Positions 8,639 through 18,001 of a stretch of 64,000 nucleotides of DNA are shown here, one piece after another. Each line of letters begins with the position of its first letter. Positions within the stretch are counted from its first letter, which is position 1. The stretch is from NCBI GenBank assembly GCA_964498335.1, contig CAZCGL010000001.1, positions 62,001 to 126,000 on the forward strand. The letters are read 5' to 3'. Made by a program: the position numbers and the translations under genes. Below the pieces are notes generated by a model. That model made no database searches, had not been told where the DNA came from, and saw only the letters and a list, made by a program, of their open reading frames with translations. This stretch comes from Azoamicus sp964498335. GTDB lineage: Bacteria; Pseudomonadota; Gammaproteobacteria; UBA6186; Azoamicaceae.

Positions 8639-9892
8639 TTAATCTTTATAATATTTGTTAAACAAAAAATTAAAAATACTAAAATATGATAAACTAGAAT
8701 CATATAAAATATCATTTAAAAAAGCATTAACTAAAAAATTCACACTTTCATCTTTAGACAAACCTCTGGACATGAGATAAAAAAAAAGTTCTTCTTCAAT
8801 AAATCCAACAGTAGCACCATGAAAACACTTAACCTCATTATTTTTAATTGCTAATTCTGGAAGCATCTCAATAAAAGAAGTATTATCTAATAATAAACTT
8901 TTACAAATTAAACCGCTATCTGAATTAAAAAAATTAAAATCAACATCAATTAATCCGTGAAATTTACAACTAGAAAAATTTGATAAAACAGCTTTAAAAT
9001 AAACTCTACTAAAAGTATTATCTCCATAATGATAAACTTTAGAATTAACATTCTTTTCAGACTTTAAATTTAATAACCGTGTAAAATTAGCAAGTATTTT
9101 AGCAAAACGATCTAAAAGAAAAAAATAACAATTTGTTTTATTTTTACTACCGCCAAAAAAATGATCATTATAATTTAAAATTGAATTCTCATATAATTTA
9201 GCATAAAAAGAACTAGCGTTTAAAGACTCTGTACCAGACTCAGTTAAAGATAAATAATTAACTACAGATTTTTTTTCCAACAACATATACGAACTAGTAT
9301 TAACAAAAACATCTTTAGAAAAATTATGAATATAATTAAAAATATTATAATTTAAACAATTTTGAATTTTAAAAAAAAATCTAGGAAAAAAATTTTTAAC
9401 CAAAAAATTATCATCAAAAAAATTTAAAATATATAACGGTTTATTATAATAATTATCATTATTTATATGAAAATACTTTAATTTTTTATAAAATAAAAAA
9501 TTAATCATATGAAATATATTTATATTTTTATAAATATTTTCGTCATTAAAAAGAGAAAGAATGTTCAATGAAAAATCATTTAAAACACTGAAATTTTCAA
9601 AAGAAATATTTTTTTCTAAATTTTCTATTAAAATAATATCATCATTAAAAAATACAACTAATGGAGAATCAGTTATAATATCAAAATTAATATATTTCCT
9701 ATAATCAAAATTACCGTGAAAACAATTTTTTTTAATATTATTAGAAATATCTATACTTTTTAACAAAAAAGAATCATTCAAATACTCTAATTCAATATAA
9801 TTTTTTAAAAAACTTTTTAATAAATCAGTACTAAATTCAGATTTAAAAGTCGAAGTAAATAAATTACTTAAATAAATAATATTACTATCCAT
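8639..9892 (-). CDS. sufD: Fe-S cluster assembly protein SufD
   Basis: SufD forms the SufBC2D scaffold complex with SufB and SufC. The 417-residue chain is divergent over its first two thirds, being Phe/Asn rich. It has a recognisable C-terminal beta-helix and end: KVYHYGDNTFSRVYFKAVL near residue 285 and CFHGATVGFIEEELFFYLMSRGLS near 355. The histidine in HGATVG corresponds to the SufD His implicated in cluster formation in E. coli. It lies 8 bases after sufC and directly before sufS. The assignment rests on the C-terminal motifs and on the sufB-C-D-S-U order. Confidence 0.9.
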   Translation of the reverse strand: MDSNIIYLSNLFTSTFKSEFSTDLLKSFLKNYIELEYLNDSFLLKSIDISNNIKKNCFHGNFDYRKYINFDIITDSPLVVFFNDDIILIENLEKNISFENFSVLNDFSLNILSLFNDENIYKNINIFHMINFLFYKKLKYFHINNDNYYNKPLYILNFFDDNFLVKNFFPRFFFKIQNCLNYNIFNYIHNFSKDVFVNTSSYMLLEKKSVVNYLSLTESGTESLNASSFYAKLYENSILNYNDHFFGGSKNKTNCYFFLLDRFAKILANFTRLLNLKSEKNVNSKVYHYGDNTFSRVYFKAVLSNFSSCKFHGLIDVDFNFFNSDSGLICKSLLLDNTSFIEMLPELAIKNNEVKCFHGATVGFIEEELFFYLMSRGLSKDESVNFLVNAFLNDILYDSSLSYFSIFNFLFNKYYKD

Positions 9893-9900
9893 AAAATAAA

Positions 9901-10653
9901 CTAAGTAAATTGGAAATAACCATTATTGTTAATATCATTTAATAGCTCCTTATTTCCAGTTTTAACAATCTTGCCATTACACATGACATGAATAAAATCT
10001 ATATCGATATATTCTAAAATTCTGACATAATGAGTTATAATTAATAAAGAATTGTTATAATTTCTAAAAGAATTAATAGCGTTAAAAACACTCTTTAAGG
10101 AGTCTACATCCAACCCAGAATCTATTTCATCTAAAATAGATAACCGTGGTTTTAAAAGCAACATTTGTAAAACTTCATTTTTTTTTTTCTCTCCACCAGA
10201 AAAATCAACATTTAAAAATCTATTTAATAATTTTTCATCCATTGATAATAACTTCATATAAGCTTTAACTTCACTTAAAAAAAGTTTATTATCTAAAGGA
10301 TCTAATCCATTAATTTTTCTCCTATAATTTAAAAAAGATTTTAAAAAGTCTAAATTAGACACACCTGAAATATCAACAGGATTTTGAAAACTCAAAAACA
10401 ACCCATTTAACGAAATTTCATTCTTAGATAAATTAAATAAATTTATACCATCTAATAAAATAGAACCAGAAAAAATATAACTACAATAATCTCCAGCTAA
10501 AAATCTAGCTAAAGTACTTTTTCCTACACCATTAGGCCCCATAATAACATGTACTTCTCCAGGAGCAATATTTAAATTAAAATTACTTATTATTTCTTTT
10601 TCATTTAAAGAAACATTCAAATTAGATATCTCCAAAATAAAATTTTTATTCAT
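9901..10653 (-). CDS. sufC: Fe-S assembly ATPase SufC
   Basis: SufC is the soluble ABC-type ATPase of the SufBC2D scaffold and drives the shape change that lets the cluster form. It has 250 residues, normal for the family. Motifs: Walker A GPNGVGKSTLARFLAG near residue 39, signature FSGGEKKKNEVLQML near 150 (the FSGGE form typical of SufC), Walker B LSILDEIDSGLDVD near 171 and the switch His in ITHYVRIL near 205. It overlaps sufB by 4 bases, indicating translational coupling. Confidence 0.96.
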   Translation of the reverse strand: MNKNFILEISNLNVSLNEKEIISNFNLNIAPGEVHVIMGPNGVGKSTLARFLAGDYCSYIFSGSILLDGINLFNLSKNEISLNGLFLSFQNPVDISGVSNLDFLKSFLNYRRKINGLDPLDNKLFLSEVKAYMKLLSMDEKLLNRFLNVDFSGGEKKKNEVLQMLLLKPRLSILDEIDSGLDVDSLKSVFNAINSFRNYNNSLLIITHYVRILEYIDIDFIHVMCNGKIVKTGNKELLNDINNNGYFQFT

Positions 10654-12089
10654 CCTACAGCACCTTCTAAACTTATATCTAACAATCTTTGAGCTTCTAA
10701 TAAAAACTCTAAAGGTAATTCACTTATAACTTGTTTACAAAAACCATTAACTATTACACATACAGCACTTTCTTCATTTAATCCACGCTGCATACAATAA
10801 AATAATTGTTCATCACTAATTTTTCCAGTTACAGCTTCATGTTCAATTATAGAACTAGAATTTTTACTTTTTATCATAGGATAAGTAAAGGCTGAACAAT
10901 TACTACCAAAAAGTAAAGAATCACATTTTGTATAATTTTTAGAATTTAAGGCATTAGATAAAAAAGAAACCATGCCTCTATACGTATTTCTAGATCGACC
11001 TATAGAAACTCCTTTAGATATTATTATACTATTAGTATTTTTTCCAACATGAATCATTTTAGTTCCAGTATCAGCTTGTTGAAAATTATGGGTAATAGCC
11101 ACAGAATAAAACTCACCAATACTATTATTTCCTTTTAAAATAACAGATGGATATTTCCATGTTATAGCAGAACCAACTTCTATTTGATTCCAAGTAATTT
11201 TAGAATTAACACCCAAGCATAAACCTCTTTTAGTAACAAAATTATAAATTCCACCCTTACCTCTAGAATCCCCAGGATACCAATTTTGAACAGTAGAATA
11301 TTTTACAGAAGCATGATCTAAAGCTACAATCTCTACAACAGCTGCGTGCAATTGATTTTCATCTCTTATTGGAGCTGTACAGCCCTCTAAATAAGTAACA
11401 CTACTATTTTTATCAGCTATAATTAAAGTTCTTTCAAACTGGCCTATTTTTGCAGAATTAATCCTAAAATAAGTAGATAAATCCATTGGACAAACAACAT
11501 CTCTAGGTATATAACAAAAAGATCCATCACTAAATACAGCTGAATTTAAAGATGCAAAAAAATTATCCGAATATGAAACTACACTACCTAAATACTTTAA
11601 GATTAAATCGGGATAATTTTTAACTGCATCAGAAAAAGAACAAAAAATAATACCATACTTAGCTAATTCATCCTTGAACGTTGTTATAACAGAAACACTA
11701 TCAAAAACTGCATCAACAGCAATACCAGATATACGTTTTTGCTCATCTAAAGGAATACCCAATTTACTATACGTATCTAATATATTAGGATCCAATTCAT
11801 CTAAAGATTTAATATTTTTCTTTATGTTTGGAGCAGAATAATAAATTATATCATCATAATTTATAATATCATAAAAAACATTTCCCCATTTTGGCTCTTT
11901 CATTAACTTCCATTTATAATATGCTTTTAATCTAAAATCTAATAAAAAATCTGGTTCAGATTTTTTAAACGATATTAATCTAATTACATCTTCACTTATA
12001 CCTGGTAATATGCTATCAGATTCAACATACGTATTAAAGCCAGCAGGATACTCCCTTTTAACAAACTCTTCTAAATCTATTTTAGTCAA
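10650..12089 (-). CDS. sufB: Fe-S cluster assembly scaffold protein SufB
   Basis: SufB is the core scaffold subunit on which Fe-S clusters are built. Strong identity is visible throughout its 479 residues, for example YLEGCTAPIRDENQLHAAVV near 234, GDSRGKGGIYNFVTKRG near 270 and IIEHEAVTGKISDEQLFYC near 415. The two functional cysteines known from E. coli SufB have counterparts in LEGCTAP and in YTKCDSLL. The start is TTG at 12087-12089, chosen because a GAGGA ribosome binding site lies seven bases ahead and the N-terminus then has family length. This is the promoter-proximal gene of the suf-apbE-yadGH-bamA run, divergent from argS across 72 bases. No IscR-like regulator is seen in the window. 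Confidence 0.97.
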   Translation of the reverse strand: MTKIDLEEFVKREYPAGFNTYVESDSILPGISEDVIRLISFKKSEPDFLLDFRLKAYYKWKLMKEPKWGNVFYDIINYDDIIYYSAPNIKKNIKSLDELDPNILDTYSKLGIPLDEQKRISGIAVDAVFDSVSVITTFKDELAKYGIIFCSFSDAVKNYPDLILKYLGSVVSYSDNFFASLNSAVFSDGSFCYIPRDVVCPMDLSTYFRINSAKIGQFERTLIIADKNSSVTYLEGCTAPIRDENQLHAAVVEIVALDHASVKYSTVQNWYPGDSRGKGGIYNFVTKRGLCLGVNSKITWNQIEVGSAITWKYPSVILKGNNSIGEFYSVAITHNFQQADTGTKMIHVGKNTNSIIISKGVSIGRSRNTYRGMVSFLSNALNSKNYTKCDSLLFGSNCSAFTYPMIKSKNSSSIIEHEAVTGKISDEQLFYCMQRGLNEESAVCVIVNGFCKQVISELPLEFLLEAQRLLDISLEGAVG

Positions 12090-12161
12090 AATAATTCCTC
12101 AAAATATTTAATTGAATTTAAAAAAAATTTTTTATAAAATTAAAAAAAATAATAAAAAAAT

Positions 12162-13871
12162 ATGATACGCACCATCAAAATAATATGTTATAGATCAATT
12201 ATAAAAAATTTTCCTACTTTACACAAACAACTAAAATTAAAAGATATAGATGTGTCAATATCAAAAGATGAAACAAAATATCATTTCCAATTTAATGGAG
12301 TAATGAAATTATCTAAAATAACGAAAGAACCAGTATTAATAATAGCAGAAAAAATTAAAAAAAATATAGAAGAAAAAATATCAAAACAATTTTTAACATC
12401 AGAAATAACACACCCAGGATTTATAAATTTTATAATAAAACAAGATTTAATTATCAAAAAAATAAAAAAAATACTTAAAAAAAAAATAAACAAAAAAAAA
12501 GAAAAAATAATAATAGATTATTCTAGCCCAAATATTGCTAAAGATATGCATGTAGGTCATTTAAGATCAACGATAATAGGTGATTGTATTTCTAAAATAT
12601 TAAACGACCGTGGAAATAAAGTAATAAAAATAAGTCATTTAGGCGATTGGGGAACTCAATTTGGAATATTGATAAACCATATAAAAAATGAGTATACAGA
12701 TAACTTAATTAAAAAATTAAAATTAAAAAATTTATCAGATCTATACAAAATAGCACAAAAAAAATTCGAAACAGACATAAATTTTAAATACCAAGCAAAA
12801 AAAGAAGTAATAAAACTTCAAACTAAAGAAAAAAATACTATTAAAATATGGAAAGAAATAAATAAAATATCAAAAAAGGAATATGAAAAAATATACAAAT
12901 TATTAAATGTTAAAATAAAATATAAAGGTGAATCATTTTATAACGACTTAATCGATCCTTTAATTAAAAAATTTGAAAAAAAAAAAATTGTAACACTATC
13001 AGATCAAGCTAAATGTATATATATAGATGGAATAGTAAATAAAGAAAACAAACCATTACCTTTAATAATAAAAAAATCAGATGGTTGCTCAAATTACGCA
13101 ACTACAGATTTAGCTGCATTATACTATAGAATAAAATATCATAAAGCCGATAAGATTATATATATAACCGACGTTGGTCAAAGTATTCATTTCAAAATGA
13201 TATTTTCTGCCATTAAAAAGAGTGGAGTAAATATTAATACAAAACTTATACATATACCTGTGGGATTAATGTTAACACATAATGGAAAAAAAATAAAAAC
13301 TAGATCAGGCGAATCAGAAAAATTAATATCATTACTAAAAAAATCTATAAACTATTCAAAAAAAATATTAAAAAATAAAAACAAAAAAATTAAACCAACT
13401 ACATTAAATATAAGCGCAAAAATATTAGGAATAAACACAATAAAATATTCGGATTTATCGAATAAAATAGATCAAAATTACATTTTTGACTACAAAAAAA
13501 TATTGCAATCTACAGGAAATACAGCTTCATTTTTAAACTACGCTTATGTTAGAATTAATAGCATAAAAAATAAAATAAAAGACATACCTAATAGAACAAC
13601 ATTAAATTTAGAAAAAAAATCAGAAACAGATTTAGCTCTACATTTAATACACTATAATTACATTATAGAAAAAACAACAGAAGAGCTAAACCCAAACATT
13701 CTAACAACATATTTATATAAATTAGCAGAAAAATTTCATTTATTTTTTCATGAATGTAATGTTATAAAATCAGAATATAAGTATAGTAGACTAATGCTAT
13801 GTAATATAACAAGCAAAATTTTAAAAAAAGGCATGTTCCTGCTAGGATTAAAGATAATAAAAAGAATGTAA
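12162..13871 (+). CDS. argS: Arginyl-tRNA synthetase
   Basis: This class I enzyme charges tRNA-Arg. It has 569 residues (E. coli 577). The HIGH-type signature is in SPNIAKDMHVGHLRSTIIGD near residue 125, the KMSKS equivalent is the degenerate KKIKTRSGE near 390 (as usual in ArgRS), and the C-terminal anticodon-binding helices end in GMFLLGLKIIKRM. The gene is extremely lysine rich. It contains an uninterrupted run of 12 adenines at 12976-12987, encoding the Lys run of EKKKIVTL without breaking the frame. The first gene of a plus-strand block, it is followed after 3 bases by ubiG. Confidence 0.96.
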   Translation: MIRTIKIICYRSIIKNFPTLHKQLKLKDIDVSISKDETKYHFQFNGVMKLSKITKEPVLIIAEKIKKNIEEKISKQFLTSEITHPGFINFIIKQDLIIKKIKKILKKKINKKKEKIIIDYSSPNIAKDMHVGHLRSTIIGDCISKILNDRGNKVIKISHLGDWGTQFGILINHIKNEYTDNLIKKLKLKNLSDLYKIAQKKFETDINFKYQAKKEVIKLQTKEKNTIKIWKEINKISKKEYEKIYKLLNVKIKYKGESFYNDLIDPLIKKFEKKKIVTLSDQAKCIYIDGIVNKENKPLPLIIKKSDGCSNYATTDLAALYYRIKYHKADKIIYITDVGQSIHFKMIFSAIKKSGVNINTKLIHIPVGLMLTHNGKKIKTRSGESEKLISLLKKSINYSKKILKNKNKKIKPTTLNISAKILGINTIKYSDLSNKIDQNYIFDYKKILQSTGNTASFLNYAYVRINSIKNKIKDIPNRTTLNLEKKSETDLALHLIHYNYIIEKTTEELNPNILTTYLYKLAEKFHLFFHECNVIKSEYKYSRLMLCNITSKILKKGMFLLGLKIIKRM

Positions 13872-13874
13872 AAT

Positions 13875-14537
13875 ATGAATATATTTGACTCAATATCAAA
13901 AAATTGGTGGATTAAAAAAAATGTATGCCAACCATTACATTTAATTAATAATATTCGTTTTAATTATATAAAAAGTAAAATAAATATACAGAATAAAAAA
14001 ATATTAGACATAGGTTGTGGTGGTGGTATTTTAACAGAAAAATTAGCAAAGCACGGAAGTAATATAACAGCCATAGATAAGTCTAAAGAACTTATAAAAA
14101 TAGCAAAAAACAGATTACATTCAACATATAAAATTAATTACATAAACATAGATACTATAGACTTTCTTAAAAAAAATAAAGAAAAATTTGATACAATATT
14201 ATGTATGGAATTGCTTGAACATATAAAAAATAAAAAAAATATAATAGAATTAATAAATAATGTCATGAAAAAAAATAGTATTTTAATAATATCATCATTA
14301 AATAAAAATTTAATTACATATTTTAAAATTATATTATTGGCAGAATACATATTTAAAAAAATGCCCAAAAATACCCATTTTTTTGAAAATTTTATAAAAA
14401 CAAAACAAATAGAATCATATAGCAATAAAATAAAAATAGTAGATATAAAAGAAATATATTATAATCACGCATTGGGATATTCTACAATTAAAAAAAATAT
14501 ATCAATTAACTACATTTTAACTTTAAAAAAATGTTAA
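13875..14537 (+). CDS. ubiG: Ubiquinone biosynthesis O-methyltransferase UbiG
   Basis: UbiG carries out the two SAM-dependent O-methylations of ubiquinone synthesis. The 220-residue protein shows the UbiG N-terminal pattern SKNWWIKKNVCQPLHLIN, SAM-binding motif I ILDIGCGGGILTEKLAKHG near residue 42, motif post-I ITAIDKSKE near 65, and FDTILCMELLEHI near 105. It is a little shorter than E. coli UbiG (240). Together with ispB in this window it indicates that ubiquinone is made, the expected electron acceptor of the nuo-encoded complex I. Its last bases overlap the modA start by 7 bases. Confidence 0.93.
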   Translation: MNIFDSISKNWWIKKNVCQPLHLINNIRFNYIKSKINIQNKKILDIGCGGGILTEKLAKHGSNITAIDKSKELIKIAKNRLHSTYKINYINIDTIDFLKKNKEKFDTILCMELLEHIKNKKNIIELINNVMKKNSILIISSLNKNLITYFKIILLAEYIFKKMPKNTHFFENFIKTKQIESYSNKIKIVDIKEIYYNHALGYSTIKKNISINYILTLKKC

Positions 14538-15256
14538 ATATAATAATTAAAATATTAATAATAAATTATGTTATTAATACATGTTTATCAAAAACTATAC
14601 AAATTAATATTGCTGTAGCATCTAATTTTTTGATTACTACTGAAAAAATATGCTATTTTTTAGAAAAAAAAAATAAAAAAAATAAATTTCTAATAAGTTC
14701 TGATTCTACAGCAAATTTATTTACAAAAATAAAAAATAATGCACCATTTGATATTTTTATATCTGCAGATAAAAAACACCCAAATATATTAGAAAAAACA
14801 AATCTAAACAAAAATAAATCATATATTTATGCAAAAGGTAAAATAGCTTTTAAAACTAGTAAAAAGAAAATTAAAAAACAATATTTAAAATATATAAAAT
14901 ATGAAAACTTTTTAACAATAAGTAACCCAAAATTATCTCCATATGGAAAATCAAGCAACGAACTCTTATTTAATATAAAACTAAAACATAATAAAATAAT
15001 ACTTGGCTCAAATATAAATACAACTTTCAGTTACATAAGCAATAATACATGCAATATTGGAATAACGTCAATTTCTCAAAATATACAAAACAATATTAAA
15101 AAACACACTTATTTGAAAATTCCAAAATATCTATATTCAGAAATTAAACAAAAAGTAATTATTTTAAAAGAAAAAAATAAAATAAGCTTAAATATATTAC
15201 GTTATATTAAAAAAGATACAATAAAAGATTTAATTAAAAAACATGGATATAAATAA
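14531..15256 (+). CDS. modA: Molybdate ABC transporter substrate-binding protein ModA
   Basis: ModA is the periplasmic protein that binds molybdate (or tungstate) and delivers it to ModBC. The 241-residue protein has a short hydrophobic N-terminal export signal (about residues 1-20). Ligand-loop motifs follow: INIAVASNF near 26, ISSDSTANLFTKIKNNAPFDIFISAD near 55 (first-serine loop and the conserved DIFISAD) and NPKLSPYGKSSNELL near 132. No lipobox cysteine is convincing, although a Cys occurs near residue 18. It overlaps ubiG and lies 5 bases before modB, so molybdate uptake is co-transcribed with argS and ubiG. Confidence 0.93.
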   Translation: MLNIIIKILIINYVINTCLSKTIQINIAVASNFLITTEKICYFLEKKNKKNKFLISSDSTANLFTKIKNNAPFDIFISADKKHPNILEKTNLNKNKSYIYAKGKIAFKTSKKKIKKQYLKYIKYENFLTISNPKLSPYGKSSNELLFNIKLKHNKIILGSNINTTFSYISNNTCNIGITSISQNIQNNIKKHTYLKIPKYLYSEIKQKVIILKEKNKISLNILRYIKKDTIKDLIKKHGYK

Positions 15257-15261
15257 TTTTT

Positions 15262-15933
15262 ATGACTAAAATAATTTTAGAGCCGTTGTATTTATCAATT
15301 TATCTTGCTTTTATAAGCTCTTGTATATTAATAATCTTATGCATTCCATTATCCTGGTGGATAGCCAAAACACATAAAAAAAACTTTAAAAAAATAATAG
15401 AAACTTTTATAGCACTGCCATTAGTATTACCTCCAACAATACTTGGTTTTTATATTTTAATAATATTTAATCCAAATACATGTATAGGTAAATTATGGTT
15501 TAGCATATTTAAATATGATATTGTTTTTTCCATGTCAGGATTAATAATAGGATCAATAATATATTCTTTACCATTTGCAACACAACCCTTACAATCAGCA
15601 TTTGAAAAAATAGCAAATAATATAATAGAACAAGGACAAATATTACAAAAATCAAATTTTTTTATAGCTACAAAAATAATTCTACCATTAATAAAAAATG
15701 GGATAATTAAATCTTTTATTTTAAGTTTTGCTCACACTTTAGGTGAGTTTGGTGTAGTGTTAATGATTGGTGGAAATATACCAGGAAAAACAAAAGTTTT
15801 ATCTATAACAATATACGAAAAAATAGAACAATTAGACTATTACTCAACACATATATTATCATTAATAACATTAATAATATCTTTTTTAATATTAATAATA
15901 CTGTTTAATATTAACGATAATTATGAAAATTGA
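15262..15933 (+). CDS. modB: Molybdate ABC transporter permease ModB
   Basis: This inner-membrane permease has 223 residues and about five membrane segments. The family motifs LPLVLPPTILGFYIL near residue 52 and the ATPase-coupling loop AHTLGEFGVVLMIGGNIPGKT near 158 are clear. Length matches E. coli ModB (229). Its end overlaps modC by 11 bases, so the two are translationally coupled. Confidence 0.95.
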   Translation: MTKIILEPLYLSIYLAFISSCILIILCIPLSWWIAKTHKKNFKKIIETFIALPLVLPPTILGFYILIIFNPNTCIGKLWFSIFKYDIVFSMSGLIIGSIIYSLPFATQPLQSAFEKIANNIIEQGQILQKSNFFIATKIILPLIKNGIIKSFILSFAHTLGEFGVVLMIGGNIPGKTKVLSITIYEKIEQLDYYSTHILSLITLIISFLILIILFNINDNYEN

Positions 15934-16564
15934 AGCTTTTTTTTATATAAAATTAAATAAATTTATTTTAAATACATCAATAAAAACAAAAAATAAAGAA
16001 ATAATAACAATATTAGGTGAATCAGGTTCAGGAAAATCAACATTACTAAACTGTATTGCAGGATTAATTAAAACACCCACAGGTTTTTTAAAAATAAATA
16101 ATATAATATTCCAAGATTCTAAAAAAAATATATTTATTAAAACTAATAAAAGAAAAATAGGATATATAAGACAAACACCTATTTTATTTCAAAATTTATC
16201 GGTATATGAAAATATATGCATAGGGCAAAATAATTCAAATAAAAAAGAAATTAAAAACATAATAGATATTTTCCAATTAAACAAATTATTAGAAAGAAAA
16301 ATAATAAACTTATCAGGTGGTGAAAAACAAAGAATTTTAATATCTCAAATATTAATAACAAAACCTAATTTTATATTATTAGATGAACCACTATCTAACC
16401 AAGATGAAAATATGAAAAAAATAATAATAAAATATATAAAATATCTAAATGAAAAATTAAACATACCAATCATATTAGTATCACATAATTTAAAAGACAT
16501 AGAACTAATATCAAAAAATACATTATATCTTTCTAAGGGAAAGATAATATATACTAATATCTAA
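15923..16564 (+). CDS. modC: Molybdate ABC transporter ATP-binding protein ModC, without regulatory domain
   Basis: ModC is the ATPase of the molybdate importer. Walker A GESGSGKST is at residues 32-40, the Q-loop is in IRQTPILFQNLSVYENI, the signature NLSGGEKQRI near 124, Walker B FILLDEPLSNQD near 145 and the switch His in LVSHNL near 170. The protein stops at 213 residues, where E. coli ModC has about 350. The C-terminal MOP/TOBE domain that senses molybdate is absent, and no remnant can follow because the stop overlaps the moeB gene on the other strand by 4 bases. A minimal, perhaps constitutive, transporter is inferred. Confidence 0.9.
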   Translation: MKIEAFFYIKLNKFILNTSIKTKNKEIITILGESGSGKSTLLNCIAGLIKTPTGFLKINNIIFQDSKKNIFIKTNKRKIGYIRQTPILFQNLSVYENICIGQNNSNKKEIKNIIDIFQLNKLLERKIINLSGGEKQRILISQILITKPNFILLDEPLSNQDENMKKIIIKYIKYLNEKLNIPIILVSHNLKDIELISKNTLYLSKGKIIYTNI

Positions 16565-17298
16565 TTACAAACATCACAAGATTTATTCTTATTAAATTTT
16601 AAATTAAAAAAATTTAAATTTTTAAAATCAAAAAATAATAATTTAGAGAACAAAGTATTAAAATTATACAAATAACTTTTATTTAATAAAATTTTAACAC
16701 ACTCTATGGCTTGAAAAGCACCTATTATTCCAGCTACAGGTCCTAAAACACCATATCCTAAACAGTTAACATAGGAAAAATCCTTATATAAACAATTATA
16801 ACATCCAGTATCCCGAGCAAAAGAAGATATATAGCCATTAAAACCCAAAATTGATCCATGAATAACAGGAATATTTAATTTAATTCCACAAGAATTAACA
16901 AAAAATTTAGATTCTAAAGAGTCCGTACAATCTAAAATAACATCATACCCAAAAACAATATCAAAAAAATTATGTTCATATAAACGTTCGTTATATGAAA
17001 ATATCTCAATATTATTATTAATTTTTTTTAAAAAATTTTCTGCACTATATACTTTTTTTTTACCTAAATCAAATATATTATATAAAAACTGCCTATTTAA
17101 ATTACTCATTTCAACACTATCAAAATCAACAATTCCTATAAAGCCAACTCCACTAGTGGCAAGATAAGTAAGCGCTGAACTGCCTAATCCACCAGCACCA
17201 ACACATAATACTTTTGATTTTAAAAGTATATCTTGACCTAAAATACCGATATCAGGCAAAACTACGTGCCTAATATACCGTTGATAAAAATTATACAT
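16561..17298 (-). CDS. moeB: MoeB/ThiF-type adenylyltransferase
   Basis: E1-like enzymes of this family adenylate the C-terminus of a sulfur-carrier protein: MoaD for molybdopterin (MoeB) or ThiS for thiamine (ThiF). The 245-residue protein has RYIRHVVLPDIG at the start, the ATP-binding GAGGLGSSALTYLA near residue 34, FDSVEMSNLNRQ near 60, and ILDCTDSLESKFFVN near 115. The zinc ligands are CYNC near 168 and CDVC at the C-terminus. The region around CLGYGVLGPVAGIIGAFQA near 180 is typical of MoeB. MoeB is preferred over ThiF because modABC is the adjacent convergent operon; that choice is inference. It follows yccA by two bases. Confidence 0.85.
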   Translation of the reverse strand: MYNFYQRYIRHVVLPDIGILGQDILLKSKVLCVGAGGLGSSALTYLATSGVGFIGIVDFDSVEMSNLNRQFLYNIFDLGKKKVYSAENFLKKINNNIEIFSYNERLYEHNFFDIVFGYDVILDCTDSLESKFFVNSCGIKLNIPVIHGSILGFNGYISSFARDTGCYNCLYKDFSYVNCLGYGVLGPVAGIIGAFQAIECVKILLNKSYLYNFNTLFSKLLFFDFKNLNFFNLKFNKNKSCDVCN

Positions 17299-17300
17299 AA

Positions 17301-17975
17301 TTACGAATCATTAGATATACCAATAATATTTAATAAGCTCAAAAAAATATTATAAAGACTTAAATATAATGATATAGTAATATTAATATAATCAGTTTCA
17401 CCATTGTTTATTATTGAACTTATTTCATACAGAATAATTCCAGAAGAAAATATTATTACTAATCCGCAAATTAAAACGCTTAATAATTTAATATTAAAAA
17501 AAATATTAAAAAAAATACAAAAAATTATTATTACACTACCTATAAACAAAAAATTATTTAAAAAATTAAAATTTTTTTTAGTTATAAAAGTAAAAAAAGA
17601 TAAGAAAAAAAACATAAATCCAGTTAAAGACAAAGAGATAAAAATAATTTGCGTTCCATTTTTCATGCTTAAAAAATTATTTATAAAAGGTCCTATATAA
17701 TACCCCATAAAACCAGTTAATAAAAATACAAAAAATAAACTTAAAATACTTTTTTTAAAAAAATTAATAAGAAATAACAAACTAAAATATATAAGCAACA
17801 TAGAAAAAAAGCTAATTGGTTTTGAATGGAATTTTATGCTAATAAAAGCCATGAAAGCACTAAATAATATAGTGCTAGATAATAAAAGATACGTATTAAT
17901 CAAAACTTTATTGATAATACCACTACTAACATAAATTTTATTAGTGTAAAGAGACCTTATATTATTATTATTCAT
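17301..17975 (-). CDS. yccA: Bax inhibitor-1 family membrane protein, YccA-like
   Basis: This inner-membrane protein has seven predicted hydrophobic segments and 224 residues, close to E. coli YccA (219). The match to YccA is clear at both ends: NTYLLLSSTILFSA near residue 27, LLTGFMGYYIGPFINNFLS near 85 and the C-terminal GETDYINITISLYLSLYN near 193. E. coli YccA interacts with and restrains the FtsH protease and can protect a jammed SecY translocon. That a reduced genome keeps it suggests FtsH quality control persists. It is in a minus-strand run with gyrA and moeB. Confidence 0.9.
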   Translation of the reverse strand: MNNNNIRSLYTNKIYVSSGIINKVLINTYLLLSSTILFSAFMAFISIKFHSKPISFFSMLLIYFSLLFLINFFKKSILSLFFVFLLTGFMGYYIGPFINNFLSMKNGTQIIFISLSLTGFMFFFLSFFTFITKKNFNFLNNFLFIGSVIIIFCIFFNIFFNIKLLSVLICGLVIIFSSGIILYEISSIINNGETDYINITISLYLSLYNIFLSLLNIIGISNDS

Positions 17976-18001
17976 AACTTAAACATCCTTAAAATAATAA
18001 A

